DNA of 38,265 nt from Deltaproteobacteria bacterium (GCA_024275235.1 JAJRZN010000076.1:1-38265); one strand, 5' to 3'; counted from the first letter of the stretch, positions 8,344-16,199 are shown. The notes: a model not told the origin generated them from the sequence alone. Translations and numbers: made by a program.

Positions 8344-8779
8344 TTTTGAACCACTTAATATTGGCGGGATACTCGATATTCTCCCGCACCGTTACCCATT
8401 TATCCTGGTTGACCGGGTGACAGGGATGGAGAAGGGTGAATTTATCCGCGGCCTTAAGAATGTGACCATGAACGAAAATTTTTTTCAGGGGCATTTCCCG
8501 GCTCAACCGGTGATGCCTGGAGTCTTAATTGTTGAGGCTCTGGCTCAGTTGGGCGCTATTATGGCCTATCTCGCTATTGGTGATTCCGCCAGAGATAAGC
8601 TGGTTTATTTCGCCGGGATTGATAAGGTAAAATTTCGCCGCAAGGTGGAGCCGGGTGATCAACTTATCCTGGAGGTCAGAACAATTAAACGAAAGTTGGG
8701 GATGTGGAGTCTGGCGGCCAGGGCTGAGGTTGACGGTCAATTGGCCGTGGAAGCAAATTTAATGGCAACGATAAGATAA
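8333..8779 (+). CDS. fabZ: 3-hydroxyacyl-[acyl-carrier-protein] dehydratase
   Basis: Hot-dog-fold dehydratase of fatty acid elongation; it competes with LpxA and LpxD for 3-hydroxyacyl-ACP, which explains its place inside the lipid A cluster. DILPHRYPFILVDRV and GHFPAQPVMPGVLIVEALAQ carry the catalytic His and Glu of the family. I choose the ATG at 8333 (148 aa) because AGGAG lies 6 bases upstream and the protein then begins just before the conserved ILPHRYPF; the in-frame ATG at 8303 would add ten residues unlike the family. It overlaps the lpxD stop. Confidence 0.95.
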   Translation: MQDNFEPLNIGGILDILPHRYPFILVDRVTGMEKGEFIRGLKNVTMNENFFQGHFPAQPVMPGVLIVEALAQLGAIMAYLAIGDSARDKLVYFAGIDKVKFRRKVEPGDQLILEVRTIKRKLGMWSLAARAEVDGQLAVEANLMATIR

Positions 8780-8796
8780 AGGCCCACAAGAAAAAT

Positions 8797-9600
8797 ATGA
8801 AAATTCATCATACCGCAGTTATTGATTCTAATGCTGAGCTCGACGACTCTGTGTCCATAGGGGCCTATGTTGTTATTGAAAAGGGAGTGACAATCGGGGC
8901 TGATACCGAAATCAGCCCCCATACCATTATTGCCGCCAGAACGAGTATCGGGCAGCGAAATATAATAAGTTCATTTACCACCATTGGGACGCCGCCCCAG
9001 GATTTAACCTACAAAGGTGAGCCGACCATGGTCAGTATCGGCGATGATAACCAGATTCGGGAATATGTCTCAATTCATCGTGGAACTGCTCACGGCTGCA
9101 AGGTTACCACTATCGGTAATAACAATATGATTATGGCCTATTGTCATATCGCCCATGACTGCCGGGTGGGTAATCATGTCATAATGGCCAACTGTGCTAC
9201 CCTCGGGGGGCATGTGGTCATAGATGATTATGCCAATCTCGGCGGTATGATCGCCATTCATCAATTCTCCAGGGTGGGGTGCCACAGCTATATCGGCGGG
9301 ATGTCCGGTATTGGCAAGGATGTTCCGCCCTATGTCATAGTTTCGGGGGTACGCAATAAGTTAAGAGTCTCCGGAATCAATCGGGTCGGCCTGAAGCGCT
9401 GCGGTTATGATAACGATACTATCCGCAAGGTGACTGTTGCCTTTGGTTATATATTCCGAACCCCTGAACTTTTGTTGAGCGAGGCCCTTGACAAGGCGGC
9501 GGCGGAATTTAATGATTGTGAACCGGTGATGACCATGATTGATTTTTTCAAGGCTTCCAGCCGGATGGGCGTTGTCCGCAAGTTAAATGGCGACGAGTAG
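8797..9600 (+). CDS. lpxA: Acyl-ACP--UDP-N-acetylglucosamine O-acyltransferase
   Basis: The first lipid A step, 3-O-acylation of UDP-GlcNAc. This 267-aa left-handed beta-helix protein shows MKIHHTAVIDSNAELDDSV at the start, TIGTPPQDLTYKGEPT, and the catalytic-site stretch YCHIAHDCRVGNHVIMANC (catalytic His in IAHD), then GGMSGIGKDVPPYVIVSG. The C-terminal helical domain follows NRVGLKRCG. It lies 17 bp after fabZ and overlaps the start of lpxI by 14 bp, which suggests translational coupling. Confidence 0.96.
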   Translation: MKIHHTAVIDSNAELDDSVSIGAYVVIEKGVTIGADTEISPHTIIAARTSIGQRNIISSFTTIGTPPQDLTYKGEPTMVSIGDDNQIREYVSIHRGTAHGCKVTTIGNNNMIMAYCHIAHDCRVGNHVIMANCATLGGHVVIDDYANLGGMIAIHQFSRVGCHSYIGGMSGIGKDVPPYVIVSGVRNKLRVSGINRVGLKRCGYDNDTIRKVTVAFGYIFRTPELLLSEALDKAAAEFNDCEPVMTMIDFFKASSRMGVVRKLNGDE

Positions 9601-10426
9601 GATAGGGGTAATAGCCGGAGGCGGGCAGTTTCCTCTTCTTTTTACTGAGGCGGCCAAGGCCCGCGGGGTACAGGTGGTGGCGGTGGGGCATCAGGGTGAG
9701 ACCGACCCTGATCTTGAAAGAGAAGCCGACTGCTTTTGCTGGGTAAAACTCGGGCAGCTGGGGCGGATTATAAAATTTTTCAAGCGGCATGAAATCAGCC
9801 GTATTGTCTTTCTGGGAACCATTACCAAGACCCGAATTTTCCGGGATGTCAGGCCCGATATAAAAGGTTTGAGTCTGTGGAATAAAATTGACATTAAACA
9901 TGACGATTCTATTCTGAGAGCCATTGCCGCCGCTCTGGAAAAAGAGGGGATTGAAGTGGTTGAATCAACCATATACCTGCAGGAATTACTGTTCCCCAAG
10001 GGAATTATAACCCGTAAGAAACCAAACCAGGAGCAGATTGCCGATATTAAATTCGGCTGGCGTATTGCCCGGGAGATGGGTCGCCTTGATATTGGCCAAT
10101 GCGTCGTGGTTCGGCAGCGAACCGTGCTGGCCGTGGAGGCCATTGAAGGCACGGATGCCGCTATCCGCCGGGGCGGCAGTCTGGGCGGCGGACAGGCCGT
10201 GGTGGTGAAAATCAAAAAACCTGGGCAGGATTTTCGTTTTGATCTGCCGGCCATCGGTACGGAGACAATTAATACCATGCGTGAGGTCAAGGCCGTGGTG
10301 TTGGCCGTGGAGGCTGGTCAGGCCCTGCTCTTTGATCGTCAGGAAACCGTTCGGCAGGCAAAAAAAGCGGGGATCGTCATGGTTGGTATCAGCGGCAGCC
10401 CGGATAATTTTTCTTTTACGGTATGA
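9587..10426 (+). CDS. lpxI: UDP-2,3-diacylglucosamine pyrophosphatase, LpxI type
   Basis: LpxI (formerly DUF1009) hydrolyses UDP-2,3-diacylglucosamine to lipid X, replacing LpxH in many alpha- and deltaproteobacteria. The N-terminus reads IGVIAGGGQFPLLFTEAAKA, followed by the family stretch IVFLGTITKTRIFRDVRPD. The C-terminal domain has GQCVVVRQRTVLAVEAIEGT and the metal-site-like GTETINTMREVKAVVLAVEA. The 279-aa length is normal. The ATG sits inside the end of lpxA (14 bp overlap), and the stop overlaps the next start by 4 bp (ATGA). No lpxH-like gene is in the window. Confidence 0.94.
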   Translation: MATSRIGVIAGGGQFPLLFTEAAKARGVQVVAVGHQGETDPDLEREADCFCWVKLGQLGRIIKFFKRHEISRIVFLGTITKTRIFRDVRPDIKGLSLWNKIDIKHDDSILRAIAAALEKEGIEVVESTIYLQELLFPKGIITRKKPNQEQIADIKFGWRIAREMGRLDIGQCVVVRQRTVLAVEAIEGTDAAIRRGGSLGGGQAVVVKIKKPGQDFRFDLPAIGTETINTMREVKAVVLAVEAGQALLFDRQETVRQAKKAGIVMVGISGSPDNFSFTV

Positions 10427-11319
10427 AAACGGCCATGATTCTGGCCGCCGGCCAGGGCACAAGGCTCCGCCCCTATTCCATATACCGTCCCAAACCTCTT
10501 TTTCCTGTCCTTGGCCGTCCCCTTATTATCCATACTGTTGAGCTGCTGCGCCGGGCTGGATTTCAGCGGATTATTGTCAATGCCCGTTATCTGGCCCGGC
10601 AGATAATCGACCTTCTGAATTCAGAACCGGATATTATTATTCAGGAAGAGAAAATTGAGCTTGGTACCGGCGGTGCTCTGCGGTTGGCCATGGATAGTTT
10701 TGGCCCCGGCCCCGTTCTTATCACCAATGGTGATATATACCATCATATTGATTATGGTGCCGTCTATGACGCTCATGTCGTCAGCGGCCGTGACCTTACC
10801 ATGCTCATGCACGATTATCCTCGATTCAACTCGGTTCTGGTGGATAATGGGGAACTCAAATTCTTGAGGGCTGAACATCATCCGCCTGGTGGTACCTTAC
10901 TGGCTTATACCGGTATTCAGGTGTTAACGCCGGCCATTCTAACTGATATCAAGCCGGGAATTTTTGTAGATATTGTTGATTATTATCAACAATATATAGA
11001 TAATGATGGTTTTATACGGGCCGCGCTTACTAATGATTTCTGGCATGATATGGGTACGGTGGCTGATTATCTTGCTCTGCACGCCAGGCTCCTGCCCGCC
11101 TGGAATCCGCCAGGCGGCTGGCGGCGGCTGAATAAGGCTGGATTTTATGTGGCAGCGGGCGTTAAGCTGGGTAAAAGGGTCAGTCTGCATGATTGGGGGA
11201 TAATTGCTTCAGGGGCGGTTGTGGGCGATGATGTCTGTCTCCGGCGGGTTGTGGTCTGGGATGGAGCGGTGATCCCGGCCGGTAGCGTGCTTAGTGATCA
11301 GATTATCGGCGCGTCCTGA
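10423..11319 (+). CDS. NDP-sugar nucleotidyltransferase, MurU-like
   Basis: A sugar-1-phosphate nucleotidyltransferase: MILAAGQGTRLRPYSIYRPK is the nucleotide-binding signature, ITNGDIYHHID carries the metal Asp, and FWHDMGTVADYLALH is the typical late motif. A short beta-helix-like tail follows (VKLGKRVSLHDWGIIASGAV). Its pairing with an aminoglycoside-phosphotransferase-fold kinase directly downstream matches the MurU-AmgK pair of Pseudomonas, which activates recycled N-acetylmuramate to UDP-MurNAc. The tail makes it longer than MurU (about 223 aa), so the substrate may differ (for example a heptose or other hexose phosphate). ATGA overlap with lpxI. Confidence 0.8.
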   Translation: MKTAMILAAGQGTRLRPYSIYRPKPLFPVLGRPLIIHTVELLRRAGFQRIIVNARYLARQIIDLLNSEPDIIIQEEKIELGTGGALRLAMDSFGPGPVLITNGDIYHHIDYGAVYDAHVVSGRDLTMLMHDYPRFNSVLVDNGELKFLRAEHHPPGGTLLAYTGIQVLTPAILTDIKPGIFVDIVDYYQQYIDNDGFIRAALTNDFWHDMGTVADYLALHARLLPAWNPPGGWRRLNKAGFYVAAGVKLGKRVSLHDWGIIASGAVVGDDVCLRRVVVWDGAVIPAGSVLSDQIIGAS

Positions 11320-11325
11320 AGACGG

Positions 11326-12474
11326 GTGCTCGCAGATGATCGTAGTCGTAGCGCTACGTTCCGAGAAGCTATAAAGTCAACGAATAGTTACTTCAAAACT
11401 GATTGCGGCTGTGGAGAGCTTTTTATCAAAAAAATCAAAAAAAATAAGAAAATTAAGAAGATACTCCAGCGGGTGGGGCTGCTGGCTGAAGGGGATGAAT
11501 TTGCCTGTCAATCTTTTGGCGGTGACGGCTCCGACCGCCGTTTTTTCCGCTGCCGGGCGGGGCAGAGGAGCCTAATCGTCATCCTGCCGTCCCTAACCCT
11601 TAATCAGGCTGGGGCAGAGGCCAGAGCCAGCTTCTTTATCGGCCGTCATCTCTACGACCGGGGGGTGGCGGTTCCCCGTCCTTACGCCTATGATGAGGAA
11701 AGTGCCGGGGTGGTTTTTGAGGATCTTGGTACAGTACTGCTTTATGACGAGGCAAACCGGCCCGCTGCTGAACCAGTCGTAATTAAAAAATATTACGCTC
11801 AGGCTCTAACTGCTCTGGCCGCCTTTCAGATTCGGGGTCGAGAAGAATTTAATCTTGATTTCTGCTGGGACACCCAGCATTATGACCGCAGTCTGATGCT
11901 GGAGCGGGAGTGCCATTATTTCAGTCGGGAGTTCTGCCGGGGGTATACGGCCGTTTCTCCTCCTGCCGGGTTGGAGGATGATTTCAACCATCTTGTCAAG
12001 CTGGTTGACCGGGTGCCGGCTGATTATCTCCTGCATCGTGACTTTCAGTCCCGTAATCTTATGATTTGCCAGGAGGAGATCAAAATTATAGATTTTCAGG
12101 GCTCTCGTCTGGGGCCGCTGGCTTATGATCTCGCTTCATTATTGAATGATCCTTATGTAAATATGCCGCATAGCTGGAGGCGGGAGCTGTTATCTAAGTA
12201 TCTGGGGGAAGTAACAAAATATACGGCGGTGAGTGAATTGGAGTTTATGGACTCGTATTATCATATTGCCCTGCTCCGTAATCTGCAGGTTTTGGGGGCC
12301 TACTCTTTTTTAAGCCGAATAAAGGGCAAATTGTTTTTTAAACAATTCATTACCCCAGCCTTCAGTGATCTTCAGATTTTACTTAGAGGAGAGTTAAAGG
12401 GGGCCTATCCCCATCTGCAACGATTCGTGACAGGGTTTCCGCCTCAGAAATTACAGATCCTTAGCGGCAATTAA
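11326..12474 (+). CDS. Phosphotransferase (APH fold), AmgK-like sugar kinase; start uncertain
   Basis: An aminoglycoside-phosphotransferase-fold kinase: GGDGSDRRFFR (nucleotide loop), GVVFEDLGTVLLYD, the catalytic loop LLHRDFQSRNLMI and the metal motif IIDFQGSRLGPLAYDLASLL. With the MurU-like neighbour it is a candidate N-acetylmuramate/GlcNAc anomeric kinase for cell-wall recycling (known of AmgK; inferred here). The start is a problem. The only canonical start before the conserved domain is GTG 11326, and translation from there runs through a family-B repeat (11356-11383). A good GGAGAG (11413-11418) is followed 6 bases later by ATC 11425, not ATG; GTG 11473 would trim conserved sequence. 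The end overlaps a convergent gene by 24 bp. Confidence 0.8.
   Translation: MLADDRSRSATFREAIKSTNSYFKTDCGCGELFIKKIKKNKKIKKILQRVGLLAEGDEFACQSFGGDGSDRRFFRCRAGQRSLIVILPSLTLNQAGAEARASFFIGRHLYDRGVAVPRPYAYDEESAGVVFEDLGTVLLYDEANRPAAEPVVIKKYYAQALTALAAFQIRGREEFNLDFCWDTQHYDRSLMLERECHYFSREFCRGYTAVSPPAGLEDDFNHLVKLVDRVPADYLLHRDFQSRNLMICQEEIKIIDFQGSRLGPLAYDLASLLNDPYVNMPHSWRRELLSKYLGEVTKYTAVSELEFMDSYYHIALLRNLQVLGAYSFLSRIKGKLFFKQFITPAFSDLQILLRGELKGAYPHLQRFVTGFPPQKLQILSGN
11356..11391 (-). repeat. Dispersed repeat, family B copy 3 (inverted)
   Basis: Bases 11356-11383 resemble the reverse complement of the 16.35/16.5-kb repeats: ACGTTCCGAGAAGCTATAAA here against ACGTTTCGAGAGGTTATAAA there, then GTCAA. It runs into GAATAGTTAC (11382-11391), which also recurs near 16331 and 22247. 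It lies in the coding frame as drawn of the kinase gene, which is why that gene's true start is doubtful. Confidence 0.6.
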
Positions 12475-13191
12475 TTCGGCCTTGGCAAAGATTGTTTTTA
12501 ATCCGTTTTTGACCGCGGGTGGAATGATGATAAATGTAAATCCCGCCCTGATTCTCAGAGGAGTAAAATCGGGGTTACGTTCAATAATCTTGAGGCTGGA
12601 TAATACCGCGTATATTCCTTTCAGGCTGGCAATTTTCTCAACGCCGGTAAAATTAATGGTAATCATCACCGGGTCGCAAACCTGAAAAATATTATTGGTG
12701 CTGAATTCACATAACAGGCCGCCGGAACTTATATTCAGGACATCGGTTTGCAGTTCTCTGTCACGTTGAGCGATTATCGCTTCGGTCTCCGGAATAGAGT
12801 AGCGGGGAGTCTGGCGCATGGCCATTGGATTACAAATTTTGTTAATTAAGCTGCCAAGCTCTGAACTGGGAGAGGTCAGGGGCAGTATGTGCTGAAGACC
12901 ATGGTGCAGACCGGCATGGCCGGCTCCCTGCTCATCCACTAAAATAATACATGGTGTATGATTATCAGACCCCGGTCTGGAAATGTCACGGCAGAAATCA
13001 AGGCCGCCATCGTCTTCTTTCGTTAGAACATAGAGCAGCAGATGTACAATGTTATTGGTCAGGGCCTCTCTCGCCTGGCTAATCTTATGTACTTCTGAAA
13101 TTAATATATCATCATACATGCTGAGCAGGTTTGCCTCGAGCTTACGGCGTTTTTCACTGGAGCAACCGGTTATCAATATATGTCTGGCCAT
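12451..13191 (-). CDS. PilZ-domain protein with degenerate receiver-like N-terminus
   Basis: In this 246-aa protein residues 1-120 look like a receiver-fold domain (HILITGCSSEKRRKLE, then VHLLLYVL, TPCIILVDEQG) but lack the normal acidic pocket and clear phospho-acceptor, so it is probably a pseudo-receiver. The C-terminal half is a PilZ domain with both c-di-GMP-binding motifs: RQTPR (Arg126 and Arg130, RxxxR) and NISSGG (153-158, [D/N]xSxxG). It is therefore a likely c-di-GMP effector. It converges on the kinase gene (24 bp overlap) and lies in a neighbourhood with another PilZ-like gene at 14.4 kb. The output is unknown. Confidence 0.82.
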   Translation of the reverse strand: MARHILITGCSSEKRRKLEANLLSMYDDILISEVHKISQAREALTNNIVHLLLYVLTKEDDGGLDFCRDISRPGSDNHTPCIILVDEQGAGHAGLHHGLQHILPLTSPSSELGSLINKICNPMAMRQTPRYSIPETEAIIAQRDRELQTDVLNISSGGLLCEFSTNNIFQVCDPVMITINFTGVEKIASLKGIYAVLSSLKIIERNPDFTPLRIRAGFTFIIIPPAVKNGLKTIFAKAELIAAKDL

Positions 13192-13286
13192 AACTTTATA
13201 CTTGAGAAGAGGTAGTTGGGAGGTTGTGGTTCAGAAAATTCATAGTCACTGAGAAAATTATAATTATTTTGGTATGTAATCGCAAT

Positions 13287-14057
13287 CTATTGGATGTCAG
13301 CGCTTACCTTTACGGCCAGGGCCTTTAAGGCGAGAAGGGCATGCCATGATGAATCCAGGAACGGGGCGGCTTTGCCGGTTCTGGCAAAGCCGCCGGCGGC
13401 CGTCTGGCATGAAACAATATATTCTCTGGCGGTTTTTATATTCTCCGGACGAGCGCCGAGGAGCGCAAGAGAGGCCAGGCAATAATGACTGTTTTCTATG
13501 TATGAGGTGGTGGCGGGGAAGAATCCAAAACCGCCGTCACCGTTCTGGCAGGCCCGCAGCCAGGCGGCAATGATATCGAGCTTCCCAAAAGCGTCGGCCT
13601 TTAATAAAAGGCCGAAGTACAATTCCCGGCAAAACTTCCAGCTCTGCCGGTTTAATTGCCCGTTATCGGGTAATGGTGCTGATGATATCCGGCGCAAAAA
13701 ATAGAGATTCTCATAGCTTTCGTCTGCAGATGGCTGGGGGAAACTGAAGCTGATTTCTTCTCCGGCAAAGGCGGCTATTCTGGTAAGATAATACAGCAGA
13801 CGAGGGGGAAGCGAATCGCTTTCATCTCCCTGGTATCTTTTTATTAATTTCCGGAGGCCTGTTTTGTTTACAGCGGCAGACGCTTGAGTCGTTGAATACA
13901 GATCAAGCAGTGCCAATTGTTCCAAGGCCTGGAAGGTATCCTGGATAGTGGCCGGCAGGCTGGGAACGGCTGCGAAACCACCCTCGTCTTTCTGGCGGTT
14001 TAGAATAAAATCCCTCAGTTTTGTTATCTCAATTCCTGTAAATGGATTCATAATCAT
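13287..14057 (-). CDS. Alpha/alpha-toroid (prenyltransferase/squalene-cyclase-like repeat) protein
   Basis: A 256-aa soluble protein with three QxxxGGF-type repeats: FILNRQKDEGGFAA (about residue 20), LRACQNGDGGFGFFP (about 170) and VSCQTAAGGFARTG (about 220). Each is followed by a helix pair (YCLASLALLGA, HALLALKAL). This is the QW-like repeat of prenyltransferase beta subunits and terpene cyclases. The protein is short and I see neither a DxDD cyclase motif nor an obvious Asp/Cys/His zinc site of prenyltransferases, so activity is doubtful; it may be a binding scaffold. The last codons (VKVSADIQ) lie over the short intergenic core motif at 13296-13307. Divergent from the PilZ-RHH-ParA run. 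Confidence 0.72.
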   Translation of the reverse strand: MIMNPFTGIEITKLRDFILNRQKDEGGFAAVPSLPATIQDTFQALEQLALLDLYSTTQASAAVNKTGLRKLIKRYQGDESDSLPPRLLYYLTRIAAFAGEEISFSFPQPSADESYENLYFLRRISSAPLPDNGQLNRQSWKFCRELYFGLLLKADAFGKLDIIAAWLRACQNGDGGFGFFPATTSYIENSHYCLASLALLGARPENIKTAREYIVSCQTAAGGFARTGKAAPFLDSSWHALLALKALAVKVSADIQ

Positions 14058-14088
14058 CTTTCCCCCCGTTTGTTAATGATTTAACCAA

Positions 14089-14245
14089 GGCGGCGTCGTA
14101 AAAAAAATCTGCTCTCTGGTGTTGTGGTGGTTCAGTATATCACATGTACGGCCGAGGTTCTGTCGAGCCCCCACGCCTCAAGGTCTGCGCTTAGCTGACT
14201 TAGCCATCGTAAGTATGTGATGGTCATCAAACTAAGGGTCTGTAA
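14089..14245. repeat. Dispersed intergenic repeat, family A copy 3
   Basis: The gap 14058-14371 (314 bp) between divergent genes holds this element. GGCGTCGTAAAAAA (from 14091) and GGTGTTGTGGTGGTTCAG (from 14118) match the ends of family A. Bases 14183-14223 match 28237-28277 at 36 of 41 positions in the same orientation. It lies upstream of the promoter at 14279-14307. Confidence 0.7.
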
Positions 14246-14278
14246 AAAAATATAATTATACCGTATTATAAATTATAT

Positions 14279-14307
14279 TTGACTTATTTTTATTTAATTT
14301 ATTTAAT
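14279..14307 (+). promoter_or_regulatory. Candidate sigma-70 promoter for the PilZ-RHH-ParA run
   Basis: TTGACT (14279-14284), a 17-bp spacer and TTTAAT (14302-14307), in a very AT-rich stretch that could act as an UP element. The start point would be near 14314, with a leader of about 58 nt before the ATG at 14372. Confidence 0.5.
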
Positions 14308-14371
14308 AAGATAGGTGGTTGGTGCTTGCCTGCCTTTGACATTTTACAAAGAATCCCCTGAAGGAGGGCGT

Positions 14372-14764
14372 ATGGTAATTCATGATGGAGATGGTCTCGA
14401 ATTTGAGGCTGATGACGAAGCTGAATTACAGGAAATCGTCCGGGATGGTTTCCGGGCTCCGGTTGTCGACAGCGACAGTATATCACTGCTGGTGGGCGAT
14501 AAACAATATAAAGTCTTTAATATTGCGGCCCGCGGAGTGGGGATTTTTCTTGATGTCTATGATGAATTAATTCCCGAACAGCTTTTAGCCGACATGCTGA
14601 TTAGTTTTAACGGCCGGGAGTTCAGGGTTTCGGGCAGGGTTGTGCATGTTTCCATGGATGAGGCTCATGTCTTGTGCGGGATTGCCTTAACCTGCCTTGA
14701 TGAGGTTTGTGAGCAGGAACTGGACGGTTATTTACAGCAGTGTAAACGCGCCCTTTTTTCTTAA
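14372..14764 (+). CDS. PilZ-like domain protein
   Basis: This 130-aa protein starts at ATG 14372, preceded by AAGGAGGG with 4-5 base spacing; a longer frame upstream has no ribosome site. It resembles a lone PilZ domain: RDGFR (Arg24, Arg28; RxxxR), then NIAARG (50-55), where the usual Ser of [D/N]xSxxG is Ala. Beta strands follow (ISFNGREFRVSGRVVHVS) and the late strand ends CGIALTCLD. c-di-GMP binding may be weakened by the Ala. It lies 5 bp upstream of the ribbon-helix-helix gene and probably shares a transcript with ParA, so it may feed a signal into that locus (inference). Confidence 0.7.
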   Translation: MVIHDGDGLEFEADDEAELQEIVRDGFRAPVVDSDSISLLVGDKQYKVFNIAARGVGIFLDVYDELIPEQLLADMLISFNGREFRVSGRVVHVSMDEAHVLCGIALTCLDEVCEQELDGYLQQCKRALFS

Positions 14765-14769
14765 ATCTC

Positions 14770-15219
14770 ATGCCAAATTTAACGCCTATGAATGAAATAC
14801 CACCTGTGAAGAAGAAGGATATTCTGGCTGATATTCTGAATGCCAGGCATGATGGTAAAATAAGAGGCTTGGATGAACTAACCGCCTTGATTCATGCGGT
14901 TCCTGAGGTCGACGCCCGAACTGAAAAGGCGGGAATATTCTCTAAACCAGCCGTTAAGAGAAAGGCCGGGCCCGCTAAGAAAAAGGTCAAGCATAAGACC
15001 ACTCATTATTTAACTGAAGATGTGTTTAGTGAACTTGGGGAGGCCAAAGAGACAATCAAAAACTTTTTGCCCGCAGGCCGTAAATCAAAGGCGACTAAAT
15101 CGGGAATTGTTGAGAGTGCCGTTAAGGTTTTGCTTGAAGAGTTTGAGCTGAAAGGTGAGAAAAGTTATTTGGTGCAGGAGCTGTTGAAGAAAAATAGTCC
15201 TTCTAATGCTGAACAGTAA
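14770..15219 (+). CDS. Ribbon-helix-helix-like protein, probable ParA partner
   Basis: A 149-aa basic protein. The first half is low-complexity and Lys-rich (KRKAGPAKKKVKHK). The second half has the pattern of a ribbon-helix-helix DNA-binding domain: a short strand TTHYLTEDVFSELGEAK, then helices SKATKSGIVESAVKVLLEEF. A small basic RHH protein directly upstream of a ParA ATPase is the arrangement of partition adaptors and of ParA-based positioning systems. It has no ParB (Spo0J) motif. There is no clear ribosome site; translation may be coupled to the PilZ-like gene ending 5 bp before. ATG 14788 is an alternative start. The function is inferred from fold and context. Confidence 0.65.
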   Translation: MPNLTPMNEIPPVKKKDILADILNARHDGKIRGLDELTALIHAVPEVDARTEKAGIFSKPAVKRKAGPAKKKVKHKTTHYLTEDVFSELGEAKETIKNFLPAGRKSKATKSGIVESAVKVLLEEFELKGEKSYLVQELLKKNSPSNAEQ

Positions 15220-15275
15220 TTAGAAAAATCAGAGATATAGGTCTAAAGGCCATAATTATAATTATGGAGTAACTA

Positions 15276-16199
15276 ATGGTAATTATCTGCCCTAATTGCA
15301 AAAAAAAACATAATATTGATGAACGGATGATTCCGGCCAATGTTACCAGGGCAAAATGTAAATTTTGCGGTAATCATTTTTCTTTGCCCAAAGCCGGCGA
15401 AACTCTGGTAATCGATAATATGGTTCGTGATGAGAAAAATTCACCACGTAAAATAAGCGTCTCTTTAAGTAAGGGCGGGGTGGGTAAGACAACTACTGCC
15501 GTTAATCTGGCCACAGGTCTTGCTCTTGCCGGTTTCAAGGTGCTGTTGGTAGATACCGATACCCAGGGGCAGGCCGGTTATATGCTCGGAGTAAATCCCA
15601 AGGCCGGTTTAACTGAATTGGTAATGGGTGAACTGGAGCCTGAAGTAACCATGGTTCAGGCAAGAGAGCGCTTATGGCTGCTGGCGGGTGGTAAATCTCT
15701 TGCCGGGGTAAAAAGGCTTATCGGCCGGAAGGATTTTGGCGGTGAGTTAACCCTGTCTGAGGCTCTGGGCGGCATAGATAAGCAGTTTGATTATGTGATA
15801 GTGGACACCTCGCCGGGCTGGGATCCATTAACGGTTAATATTCTCTTTTATGTTAGCGAGGTGTTGGTGCCTGTTTCTCTCGAAGTTATGTCTATTCAGG
15901 GACTCATTGAATTTCTGAAGAGTATTGCCTCTATTCAGAAATATCGACCGGAGGTATCATTGAAATATATTCTGCCTACTTTTTTAGATAAAAGGGTGGG
16001 AAAATCACTGAGTATTTTGGGGAAATTACAGGGCTTGTATGGGAATAATGTCTGTGAGCCAATAAGATATAATGTCAGACTGTCTGAGGCACCGGCCTAT
16101 GGTCAGACTATATATGAGTTTTCCCCCGGTTCCAATGGGGCCAATGATTATCGGGAGTTGGTTCGTAAGGTGGCAAATGATAATAAACTGTTTCGCTAA
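15276..16199 (+). CDS. ParA/MinD-family ATPase with N-terminal MJ0042-type zinc ribbon
   Basis: This 307-aa protein starts at ATG 15276 after TGGAG. Residues 1-36 form a zinc ribbon with Cys pairs C5/C8 and C28/C31 (VIICPNCKKK, AKCKFCGNHFSL), the MJ0042/FrzS-type ribbon. From residue 58 it is a ParA ATPase: deviant Walker A SKGGVGKTTT (Lys66, Lys71), switch motif LLVDTDTQGQAG, Walker B VIVDTSPG, and late RYNVRLSEAPAYGQTI, a ParA signature. Such ATPases form ATP-dependent dimers on DNA and move cargo over the nucleoid. It forms a run with an RHH protein and a PilZ-like protein and lacks parB and parS next to it, so it is more likely a cargo- or protein-positioning ParA than a chromosome-partition gene. 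Confidence 0.88.
   Translation: MVIICPNCKKKHNIDERMIPANVTRAKCKFCGNHFSLPKAGETLVIDNMVRDEKNSPRKISVSLSKGGVGKTTTAVNLATGLALAGFKVLLVDTDTQGQAGYMLGVNPKAGLTELVMGELEPEVTMVQARERLWLLAGGKSLAGVKRLIGRKDFGGELTLSEALGGIDKQFDYVIVDTSPGWDPLTVNILFYVSEVLVPVSLEVMSIQGLIEFLKSIASIQKYRPEVSLKYILPTFLDKRVGKSLSILGKLQGLYGNNVCEPIRYNVRLSEAPAYGQTIYEFSPGSNGANDYRELVRKVANDNKLFR

Noticed and set aside
9691-10290. A 199-codon open frame antisense to lpxI
   Set aside because: Shadow of lpxI; Ser/Arg-rich and unlike any protein family.
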